From assembly GCA_964496705.1 (NCBI GenBank), contig CAZCBJ010000184.1, positions 1 to 8,032 of the forward strand: a stretch of 8,032 bases of DNA, read 5' to 3'. Shown piece after piece: positions 1 through 6,513 of the stretch (within the stretch, counting starts at the first letter, position 1; each line of letters opens with the position of its first letter). The notes beneath the pieces are model-generated. The model did no database searches, was not told where the DNA came from, and saw only the letters and a program-made list of their open reading frames with translations. The DNA comes from CAZCBJ01 sp964496705 (lineage in GTDB: Bacteria; Chloroflexota; Anaerolineae; Anaerolineales; Anaerolineaceae). Made by a program: the position numbers and the translations under genes.

Positions 1-32
1 TTGAGGGATGACCCATTCAAGTGTTGGCAAAT

Positions 33-860
33 TCAAAATTCAATCTCTCCAATCTGGCTCAAATCCAGATCAGCGAGGTTTGCCTCGGATTCCAGGTCTT
101 CGTCACCCGGCCATTCGCCGGCCTGGATGCCGCGCTCGCAGAAAGAACGGTAAGGGCAAATTTCGCATAGCTTCTGGTTGGCGGTGGGATGAAATTGACC
201 CTCTTCGAGTAGCAAAATCTGTTGGATGAGATCCGTCAGGAATCGCCTGTCGGCTTCATATTGCTCGCGGCTGTAAAGAATCCGGCAAGGATTTTCGGGG
301 TGTTCGCTGAACCAGTAGATCATCTCAATTTGCTCCGGTGGAATAGGTTTTCCACCGTTGAGGCCAATGCCAGCCTGGCAAAGCAGCAGGGTGTACAACC
401 TGGTCTGGATGCGTTCAGAAAGTTTGCGATCTGAAGGCCGGTAGGGACCCGTTTTCCAGTCCATGATGACAGCTCTACCGCCCGGCTCGACTGCCACCAA
501 ATCATATTTCGCCACCAGCCTGTATCCTGCGAAGGGCGCAGACAGCACATATTCCGCGTCCTTCGCCGCCGGCAGCTCACTCAGCACGCCACTGTCCAGG
601 AAATTCTGCCACCATCCCTCCAGCATGGGTCCGCGTGCGACCCGCGACAGCATATCCATCTCCATCCCCAGCAGGTACTGGTGGACAAGCTGGTGGAAAA
701 GCTGGCCCGCCTGCATCTGCCGTTCCCGTTCGATGACCGGTTCAGATTCCAGCGCCGGCCACTTTAATTTACGAATGTAACGCAGCAAAAATTTCCGCGG
801 GCAATCGAAATAATCCTGCAGCCTGGATTGAGAAAAGGTGAATGAGGTGGGTATTTTCAT
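33..860 (-). CDS. RecB/Cas4-type PD-(D/E)XK nuclease with four-Cys Fe-S motif
   Basis: A 275-aa stand-alone nuclease, probably the DNA-cutting subunit of an AddAB/RecBCD-like complex. The RecB-family active site is complete: G52-x3-H56, D120, the D134-W135-K136-T137-G138 core, and Q152-x3-Y156. Cysteines frame the fold: Cys20 near the N-terminus (in DCPRKF) and Cys232, Cys235 and Cys241 (C-x2-C-x5-C) near the C-terminus. This is the spacing of the iron-sulfur staple known from AddB and Cas4 nucleases. The last ~25 residues are acidic. The ATG overlaps the TGA of the upstream helicase (ATGA), and GAGGA lies 6 nt before it (871-867), so start and coupling look secure. There is no helicase domain. 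A Cas4 role is unlikely because no cas genes are nearby. Single- or double-strand activity and polarity cannot be read from sequence. Confidence 0.9.
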   Translation of the reverse strand: MKIPTSFTFSQSRLQDYFDCPRKFLLRYIRKLKWPALESEPVIERERQMQAGQLFHQLVHQYLLGMEMDMLSRVARGPMLEGWWQNFLDSGVLSELPAAKDAEYVLSAPFAGYRLVAKYDLVAVEPGGRAVIMDWKTGPYRPSDRKLSERIQTRLYTLLLCQAGIGLNGGKPIPPEQIEMIYWFSEHPENPCRILYSREQYEADRRFLTDLIQQILLLEEGQFHPTANQKLCEICPYRSFCERGIQAGEWPGDEDLESEANLADLDLSQIGEIEF

Positions 861-3091
861 GCTTCGTCCTCATAGAACAGGCGGGTCAACGCCTCCAGGG
901 GCAGTGCCATCAGGGCTTCGCGATTGGAACGACCGTTGTTCCATGTGATGCTCAAATCCTTTTTTGCGCGGGTGATGCCGACGAATAACAATCTGAGCCG
1001 CTCGCGGACGTAATCCAGGCGCGCCGTCTCGGTTGCCGCGCCTTCCGGGAGATATAAAGCGGTGACATCATTTTCGTACAGCGCTTTAAGCTGAGCAAGC
1101 GCTTCAGCCTGCAGGTTTAATCGTCCGCGGATGAACCATTTTTCGCCGATGTAGGTGTCGTAGCTCTGGGCGGAAGGAAAATCGTAGTTGTTCACCGAAA
1201 GCAGGTAGACCCGATCCCACTCCAACCCTTTGGCTTTGTGGATGGTGGCGACCACCGCCTTACCGCGGTGCTGCTCGGGGTTAAAACCGGTATCATCTTC
1301 GTCCATGCCGATAAATTTTTGCTGATTGCGAGCGATGCCCTGCAGCCGTTCGCTGAACATGGGGAGTTGCCAATCGGGGTGCAGAGCCGCTTCGCGCTCC
1401 AAAACAAGCGCCAGCTTATGCGCCAGTGCCAGGTCAGCCGGTTGGTCGAACAGCGTCTGGGCGATGGTCAACAGCAGTTGGTCAATGGGCAGCGCGGCGG
1501 CATTCTGCCAGATGGTCACCAAATTGTGCAGCCATTCCAACTCTGCCAGTATGTCTGGATGAATGCCCTCCGCGGCCAGAGTTTGCAGCCAGTCAGCATC
1601 CGGCCTGGGCCACAGGTACGCTTCCAGGAAGGCGCAATGGCGTAAGTGCTCGGCGCATTGGCGGTGGACGGTGTTGATTTCATCCGGATTGCCTTCCGTC
1701 GGGCGCAGCAGACGGTAAACATGAGATAACTTGGTTGGGTTGGTCGGGTCAGCCAGCGATTCAAGAATTTTGTTCAGCAGGTCGGCGGTCTTGCGGGTGG
1801 ACGGGCTGCTTTTCAACAGCTCGTGGTATTCGACCTGGTTGTTCTTTAATTCTTCGACCACCTTTTCGCCGCGCTCATTGCGCGGCACCAGCACGGCCAG
1901 GGTGGCATCCGGGTTCTCCTCCAGCCAACTTTTTATGCTGCGCACAATGACGGTGATTTCACGCTCTGCGCTCAGTGGGGTGGTCTGCAGATAAATTTTG
2001 CCCGACTCGTCCGGCGGATTAGGCTGTGGGTCACCGGGAGGGGTAGGTTCTATGTGCGGCATTACCAGCGCGTCGCGCACATTTACGACCGGATGGTTCC
2101 GGCGAGTCCAATCAATCAACAGGTTGGCTAGTCGAATGATGCTCGGTGTGGAACGCCCGGAATTGGGGAGGGTCAGCTTGTGAACGCCGGGTTCATCCAG
2201 GAAATCAAGCAGGAAATGTGGGCTGGCGGTGGTAAATGTTTCAAAGATAGCTTGATTCGGGTCACCCACCCGCACCCAGTTGCCTTCTTCTCCGGCCAAA
2301 GTGCGCAGGATTTGCTCCTGGAGGCGGCTGGAATCTTGGGCTTCATCTTCCAGAATATAAGGCCAGCGGTAGCGCAAGCGGGCAAGGTAATCCGGATCAA
2401 TTTGCAATACCCTCAACGCCATTGAGATCAGGTCGTCAAAGTCCACCGCTTCGCGGAAGTTCAGTGCCCGCTGGTAATCGCTGTAAATATCACAGCCAAA
2501 ATCAAGCAAGGGAAAAACACCTTGAATTTCCGCCAGCCGCTGCCGGATTTCCTCTGCGCCGAGTTGATAATCCTTGGCCTGGCGAATAAGGCTTGCCGCC
2601 AGGTCAACGAGTTGATCGTTAATCTCCCTTTGCTGATGGGTGGTTCGCTCTTCAACCAGGTCAGGATTTAGATACAGCTCGATAAAATCTGGATGGATGC
2701 GCAGCCAGTTGGCGACGCATTCAGACAGGATGCTGTTGGAATCCCTTTCATCGATGATGGCAAAGCGGTTGGAAAGCCCGGCCAGGTCAGGACGCTCGCG
2801 CACAATGTCATGCGCCAGACCGTGCAGGGTGCGCACACGATAATTGAAGCTTTTCAACAGCCCGTATGGTTCCAGGATTGTCCGGATGCGGTTGGAAAAG
2901 TTATCCACCGCCGAGTTAACCAGGGTCACGATCAAAATTTCCTGGTCGTCCTCGAAGTGCTGATCCAGGATTAATTTGGCAGCAAGGTGCGAAAGTGTCT
3001 GGGTCTTTCCGCTGCCCGGCACAGCCGATACGCCCATCTTGCCGTGGGTGTATTCGATTACGCGCTGCTGGTGGGGTCGGGGCCTAAACAT
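857..3091 (-). CDS. UvrD/PcrA-like SF1A DNA helicase, motor subunit
   Basis: A 744-aa ATP-dependent DNA helicase, about UvrD size, with no nuclease tail. Motifs in order: Q-motif (RPHQQRVIEY, residues 4-13), Walker A AVPGSGKT (23-30), motif Ia (about 54-69), motif Ib TLHGLAHDI (88-96), Walker B/DExx LEDEAQD (247-253), motif III VGDPNQAIF (275-283), motif IV NSGRSTPSI (310-318), motif V ATIHKAKGLEWDRV (615-628), and motif VI FVGITRAKK (703-711). All ATPase residues are present, so an active translocase is expected. Motif IV departs from the usual NYRS by an extra residue and loss of the Tyr. A Pro-rich acidic stretch (about 346-364) separates domains 1A and 2A. The ATG overlaps the upstream gene by 8 nt and has GAGGG 5 nt ahead of it (3101-3097). 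It is probably the 3'-5' motor pulling DNA to the nuclease encoded next. An independent UvrD/Rep-like role is the alternative. Confidence 0.93.
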   Translation of the reverse strand: MFRPRPHQQRVIEYTHGKMGVSAVPGSGKTQTLSHLAAKLILDQHFEDDQEILIVTLVNSAVDNFSNRIRTILEPYGLLKSFNYRVRTLHGLAHDIVRERPDLAGLSNRFAIIDERDSNSILSECVANWLRIHPDFIELYLNPDLVEERTTHQQREINDQLVDLAASLIRQAKDYQLGAEEIRQRLAEIQGVFPLLDFGCDIYSDYQRALNFREAVDFDDLISMALRVLQIDPDYLARLRYRWPYILEDEAQDSSRLQEQILRTLAGEEGNWVRVGDPNQAIFETFTTASPHFLLDFLDEPGVHKLTLPNSGRSTPSIIRLANLLIDWTRRNHPVVNVRDALVMPHIEPTPPGDPQPNPPDESGKIYLQTTPLSAEREITVIVRSIKSWLEENPDATLAVLVPRNERGEKVVEELKNNQVEYHELLKSSPSTRKTADLLNKILESLADPTNPTKLSHVYRLLRPTEGNPDEINTVHRQCAEHLRHCAFLEAYLWPRPDADWLQTLAAEGIHPDILAELEWLHNLVTIWQNAAALPIDQLLLTIAQTLFDQPADLALAHKLALVLEREAALHPDWQLPMFSERLQGIARNQQKFIGMDEDDTGFNPEQHRGKAVVATIHKAKGLEWDRVYLLSVNNYDFPSAQSYDTYIGEKWFIRGRLNLQAEALAQLKALYENDVTALYLPEGAATETARLDYVRERLRLLFVGITRAKKDLSITWNNGRSNREALMALPLEALTRLFYEDEA

Positions 3092-5207
3092 GTCCGCCCT
3101 CTGCTGTGGGAAGTCGGCGCAAGATACCCTGGATGGCTTGCAGCAGCGGACCTCGCGGGTTTTCGCCCTGTTCGTTGGTACCGGAGGTAAAGATGTACAC
3201 CTGCTGGCGGCAGCGGCGCAGCAGGCCGGTCAACAAGCGGTCAAGCGATTCCTGGTTATACGTGTATTCATAGGCATCGGTCCATACGGCTGCCCTGTTC
3301 CAGTTGCGCGAAAGAACGTGGGGATGAGTCAGGGGTTGGTTTAATCTTTCCCACCAGCCAATGCTGCCCGCGTCCAGCCAGATCTGGATGTCCACCGGGC
3401 GGTTGGTCATCAAGAAGGTGTAAGCTGGGGCGAGGAGCACCGCGTCTTGTGGAGGTTCTTCCCAGGCTTGCAGGTACTGCGCGGCGATGACCCCCGCTTC
3501 AACCATGCGGAAGTATTCTCTGCCTAGTTCCAACGGGTCAGTCGCGTTTTCCTGAGTACCCCAGCGAAATTTCTGCACCGATTCGATCAGGCGCGCTGCC
3601 ACGGCAGCCGCGTCCAGGTCTTGATGGAAGCGAAATCCGGGTTGTGAAAGCACTTCACCAAACAGGCGGCTGAGGAAGATGTCGAGATCCTGCACTTCTC
3701 CGCTCTGGTATTCCATCAGCCAGTCGCGCAGGTGTTCATAATGGTTGCCCAGCATAAAAGTGATCCGATTCTGAAGAACCGGTTGCAGCGAGTCGAATGA
3801 AGCCAGACTGTCGGGCACACGGCGGGAAGCTTTAATTCCTCTTACCAACAGGTCTGCGCGGACCAGATCCATGTCTTCAATAGCCTGGGTTAGCGCGAAC
3901 CGCAATTGATAAGGGCTGGGTTGGGGCAGGTTCCAAACGGGATGTGCCAGCCGCGCCAGGGTCATCAGACACAACGTGGCGGGCTCTTCGCGCAGGCTGC
4001 GGGACGGACGGTGAGAATGCACCCGCAGCTGCGTCCGTGAAAACTGATCCGTCAGGGTGAAGCGCAGTGAGTCGCTCATAAAGGGCGACAGAACCGCAAT
4101 TTGCCCGGGCGGGATGCCGGCCTCCCGCACCAACGCCGCAGCGGTCTGGGCTGCGCCGGCTGCCATCTCAGGCACATAGCGGTATTGTGCCACCTGCATG
4201 GCGATGCGAATCCCTGGTGGAAGAGGGGTTGGCAGACGGCGGGCGATGGCCTGCTGAAAGGCGCGGATGGTCTCATCCATCTCGCCGGTGTTCACCCAGG
4301 ATTGGGTGAATTCGATGCGATGATCGCAGATTTCCATCAACCGGCTGGCGGAGGTCGGATCAGCCCCCAGAAACAAGCGGTAACCGCCATCCTGGTCAGA
4401 AATCAACAGGCTGGAAGCGAAATGGGGCATCCATTCCAGCACCAGATCATGCACAACGGGTACATCTTCTTCGACATTGTCAAAGATGAGATGCCGGTAA
4501 GTGCGGTAGAAAAATGCCTGGAACTCGGGCAGCGGCCAAACATGCCGCAGGAACACCTCCATCTGGAGCGAGAAATCCAAAAGGTTGTTCTGCAGGCAAT
4601 AATCGCGGAATAACTGCGCACATTCTTGAGCCTGATCGTAAATGCGCTGCTGGGCGATCTCGCCCACCCAGGCGGATTTCAAACGCTCGCCGATTTCGGA
4701 ATAATTGAACCCGATGGCTGCAGCCTTGTTCAGATTGTCGAGGATTTGGCTGAAGAGTCGGTTGCGGTCAACGCGCACGCCGTCGAAAAATCCGCGCTGC
4801 TCAATCCATGGGGTCACCAGTCGCGCCAGGTAGTACTGGGCGGTTTCCAGGGTCAAAAAGGACGGCAGGTTGGAAGAACCGCGAAAGCCGGCTGATTCGC
4901 TGATCACCGGCCAGAACAATTGCACCATGCGTTGGCCCAGACCGCCCAGGGTGACTACATTAGCTACGCCCCCGGGAGGCAGGTCAGGCTGCTGCAGAAC
5001 TTCATAATATCTGGCGGCCAGGGTGCGCTGCGGGACGAGGATGAGTACGGTCTCCGCAGGCAGGCCTGAGTGCAGCATGGCGTCCAACCGGGCGGCTGCG
5101 GCTGAGGTTTTCCCGCACCCGGCCGGACCGATCAGACACAGGGAGCCTGTCCAAGGGTGAGAGACCGCAGCCGATTGTTCGGCGGAAAGGGAAAAGTCGG
5201 GAGTCAT
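3084..5207 (-). CDS. AddB-like P-loop protein with degenerate SF1 helicase motifs
   Basis: A 707-aa protein with the SF1 helicase layout but decayed chemistry. Seen: FSLSAEQSAAV (5-15) as a Q-motif-like start, Walker A IGPAGCGKT (26-34), and a Walker B position reading HLIFDNVEED (239-248). There D243 is kept but the catalytic Glu of the DExx box is Asn244. Motif III is weak (DQDGGYRLFLGADPTSASRL, 271-290). The motif IV region (about 301-308, QSWVNTG) lacks its Arg. Motif V- and VI-like segments near 605-620 and 653-682 (RRCRQQVYIF) lack KGLE and TRAK. Unlike AddB it has no C-terminal nuclease or cysteines in the staple pattern; that nuclease is encoded two genes downstream. It is probably a structural or DNA-scanning partner of the motor helicase, and may bind ATP. 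The ATG is fixed by an in-frame TAA four codons upstream, and the next Met follows Walker A. No Shine-Dalgarno precedes it. First gene of the operon. Confidence 0.82.
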   Translation of the reverse strand: MTPDFSLSAEQSAAVSHPWTGSLCLIGPAGCGKTSAAAARLDAMLHSGLPAETVLILVPQRTLAARYYEVLQQPDLPPGGVANVVTLGGLGQRMVQLFWPVISESAGFRGSSNLPSFLTLETAQYYLARLVTPWIEQRGFFDGVRVDRNRLFSQILDNLNKAAAIGFNYSEIGERLKSAWVGEIAQQRIYDQAQECAQLFRDYCLQNNLLDFSLQMEVFLRHVWPLPEFQAFFYRTYRHLIFDNVEEDVPVVHDLVLEWMPHFASSLLISDQDGGYRLFLGADPTSASRLMEICDHRIEFTQSWVNTGEMDETIRAFQQAIARRLPTPLPPGIRIAMQVAQYRYVPEMAAGAAQTAAALVREAGIPPGQIAVLSPFMSDSLRFTLTDQFSRTQLRVHSHRPSRSLREEPATLCLMTLARLAHPVWNLPQPSPYQLRFALTQAIEDMDLVRADLLVRGIKASRRVPDSLASFDSLQPVLQNRITFMLGNHYEHLRDWLMEYQSGEVQDLDIFLSRLFGEVLSQPGFRFHQDLDAAAVAARLIESVQKFRWGTQENATDPLELGREYFRMVEAGVIAAQYLQAWEEPPQDAVLLAPAYTFLMTNRPVDIQIWLDAGSIGWWERLNQPLTHPHVLSRNWNRAAVWTDAYEYTYNQESLDRLLTGLLRRCRQQVYIFTSGTNEQGENPRGPLLQAIQGILRRLPTAEGGHV

Positions 5208-5217
5208 GATTAGGTTT

Positions 5218-5223
5218 ATTTTA
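5218..5223 (-). promoter_or_regulatory. Candidate -10 box of the repair operon (possibly leaderless)
   Basis: TAAAAT on the minus strand is followed after 10 bases by the ATG at 5207. Transcription would begin about 4 nt before the start codon, which fits the lack of any Shine-Dalgarno there. No convincing -35 hexamer lies 15-18 bp upstream (the 17-bp position reads GTCCCA), so this is a weak prediction. Confidence 0.3.
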
Positions 5224-5239
5224 GCGCAAATTTTCTATT

Positions 5240-5266
5240 TTGGGACTCTGCAGTTTCCGATATAAT
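5240..5266 (+). promoter_or_regulatory. Candidate sigma70-type promoter for the GNAT gene
   Basis: A consensus -10 TATAAT at 5261-5266 is preceded by TTGGGA at 5240-5245 (4 of 6 matches to TTGACA) with a short 15-bp spacer. Transcription would start near 5273, giving a leader of about 50 nt before the GTG. The -10 is convincing; the -35 is not. Confidence 0.45.
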
Positions 5267-5322
5267 TTTCCAACAAGCCTCTCTGAATTTACATTCTCGT
5301 TGACCTATACGGAAGTTATCCG

Positions 5323-5925
5323 GTGCAAATATCCCTCATTCCCATTAATAATCTTACCGAACCCTTGCTGGTGGACTGGCTGGAGTTGTATGAAACGGCT
5401 TTCCCGGCCAACGAGCGTTTGCTGGTCGCCGATCTTCTGCGTATGATCCATGTCGACACTAGTGGTTCGACCGCCAACCGGTTGAAATTTTTTGCGGGTG
5501 TGGATGAAACTGGTCAATTCTGCGGACTGGTACTGGTGGAGATCAATTCGCCCCTGGCGGCATTGTGGTACCTGGCGATTCACCCGGCACGCCGCAGCGC
5601 CGGGCTGGGATCGATCATCTATCTGCAACTGCTTGAATTGGCGCGAGAGACAAGTTGTGTCGGATTAGGTTTTGAGGTGGAAATTCCGGAGAGCGCAGAG
5701 TCACCCGATCAGGCTCGCCGCCGCATCGACTTTTACCGCCGCAATGGCGCATTTCTTTTAGAAGGTATTCACTACCTGCAATACGCCGGGTCACACCAGC
5801 CTCCGCGGGCGATGCACCTGATGATCCACCCGTTTAAGCCCATGCGGGCACAAGAGGCTTACCAATTGCTCAAACAGCAATTTGGGGATGCGTTACGACA
5901 GGTCGGCGAGCTGCACTTGAGTTGA
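5323..5925 (+). CDS. GNAT-family N-acetyltransferase
   Basis: A 200-aa acetyl-CoA-dependent N-acetyltransferase of unknown acceptor. The acetyl-CoA-binding motif A is seen as YLAIHPARRSAGLGS (83-97), with the R91-x2-G94-x-G96 pyrophosphate loop, followed by helix IIYLQLLELA. Strand FEVEIPE (117-123) and RRRIDFYRRNGAF (132-144) match the later GNAT core, where the Tyr often acts near the thiol leaving group. The first 80 residues carry the acceptor side of the fold, including ETAFPANERL (24-33). The start is GTG with GGAAG 7 nt upstream (5311-5315). An in-frame TGA at 5284-5286 and no ATG or other good start between them support it. The gene stands alone, divergent from the repair operon and convergent with the exonuclease 9 nt away, so context does not suggest a substrate. 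Confidence 0.85.
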   Translation: MQISLIPINNLTEPLLVDWLELYETAFPANERLLVADLLRMIHVDTSGSTANRLKFFAGVDETGQFCGLVLVEINSPLAALWYLAIHPARRSAGLGSIIYLQLLELARETSCVGLGFEVEIPESAESPDQARRRIDFYRRNGAFLLEGIHYLQYAGSHQPPRAMHLMIHPFKPMRAQEAYQLLKQQFGDALRQVGELHLS

Positions 5926-5934
5926 TGGGCTGGG

Positions 5935-6513
5935 CTAGGCTGCATTGGCGATGTACTGTAGCACAGCGCGGGTCAACAGCGTGTCGGCCACGGCGCGGTG
6001 TGCGTTGGGCAGCGGGATGCGGCAGGCTTTTCCGGCTGCATCCAGCGAATAGAAGCGATTGGAGCGGCGGCGCGGATCCCAATCCGCGCGAAAGTCGGCA
6101 TACAACTTCATCACGTCAATCGTCTGGAAATAATCGCGCACCATGCGCCGGTGGCGGGCGTTGGATTGCTGCATCATGCGTAGATCAAATTCAACATTGT
6201 AAATCGCGACCAGTTGCCCATCCAGCAGGCTCTTCACCTGAGAGTAGATCACCGGCCATAACGGCGCAAGCCGCACCATCTCATCGGTGATGCCATGAAT
6301 GCGGGAAGCGTCTGGGGGGATCGGTTGGGTGGGGCGCACCAGTGATTGCAGCAGCACCTGTCCATCATGATCAATGATGGCAATTTCGACGATTTCGGCA
6401 TCCCGTTCCAACCCGTTGGTTTCGGTGTCGAGGTAGACCGGACTCTGGCTCAACGCATCGCGGGCGCGCTGGATGGCGTTCATCCGTTGTGAAGAATTGG
6501 CTGAGAGCGGCAT
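5935..6513 (-). CDS. DEDDh 3'-5' exonuclease (DnaQ / RNase T superfamily)
   Basis: A 192-aa metal-dependent 3'-5' exonuclease of the type seen in the DNA polymerase III epsilon subunit. All five catalytic residues are visible: D29 and E31 in YLDTETNGL (ExoI), D110 in YNVEFDLRMM (ExoII), and H172 and D177 in AHRAVADTLLT (ExoIII). The RIHGITDEMV segment (71-80) is a family hallmark. It is a single-domain protein with no polymerase, BRCT or GIY-YIG partner, so proofreading, DNA repair or RNA trimming are all possible. The ATG at 6513 follows the lipoprotein's TAA with no gap and has no Shine-Dalgarno, so translation probably depends on the upstream gene. A second Met (codon 11, at 6483) is an alternative start and still precedes ExoI. 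The Arg-rich patch 148-153 (RRRSNR) may contact nucleic acid. Confidence 0.9.
   Translation of the reverse strand: MPLSANSSQRMNAIQRARDALSQSPVYLDTETNGLERDAEIVEIAIIDHDGQVLLQSLVRPTQPIPPDASRIHGITDEMVRLAPLWPVIYSQVKSLLDGQLVAIYNVEFDLRMMQQSNARHRRMVRDYFQTIDVMKLYADFRADWDPRRRSNRFYSLDAAGKACRIPLPNAHRAVADTLLTRAVLQYIANAA

Larger units (their letters stand above)
5208..5322. promoter_or_regulatory. Divergent intergenic region between repair operon and GNAT gene
   Basis: A 115-bp AT-rich gap holding the 5' ends of two divergent units. Rightward, a perfect TATAAT lies at 5261-5266. Leftward, TAAAAT lies at 5223-5218, ten bases before the operon's ATG. I saw no strong inverted repeat, operator or attenuator, and no terminator is expected in a divergent gap. 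Confidence 0.6.

Noticed and set aside
1..32. A possible next gene of the operon starting with ATG at 16 on the minus strand (M-G-H-P-S, then off the edge).
   Set aside because: Only five codons are visible and no ribosome site precedes it.
33..860. Assignment of the nuclease as CRISPR Cas4.
   Set aside because: The Cys pattern and RecB core fit Cas4, but there are no cas1/cas2 genes or repeats in the window and the gene is fused by overlap to a helicase operon.
1238..1645. A 135-codon plus-strand open frame.
   Set aside because: Antisense to the motor helicase, with no recognisable domain or ribosome site.
2976..3344. A 122-codon plus-strand open frame across the junction of the two helicase genes.
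   Set aside because: It is antisense to the Walker A region of the motor and the tail of its partner; no independent support.
4101..4613. A 170-codon open frame on the plus strand.
   Set aside because: It lies wholly antisense to the helicase-like gene, whose reading is supported by motifs. The product resembles no family and has the look of a reverse-strand shadow.
5926..5934. Shared bidirectional terminator between the convergent GNAT and exonuclease genes.
   Set aside because: The gap is only 9 nt and I found no hairpin with a T-tract in or beside it.
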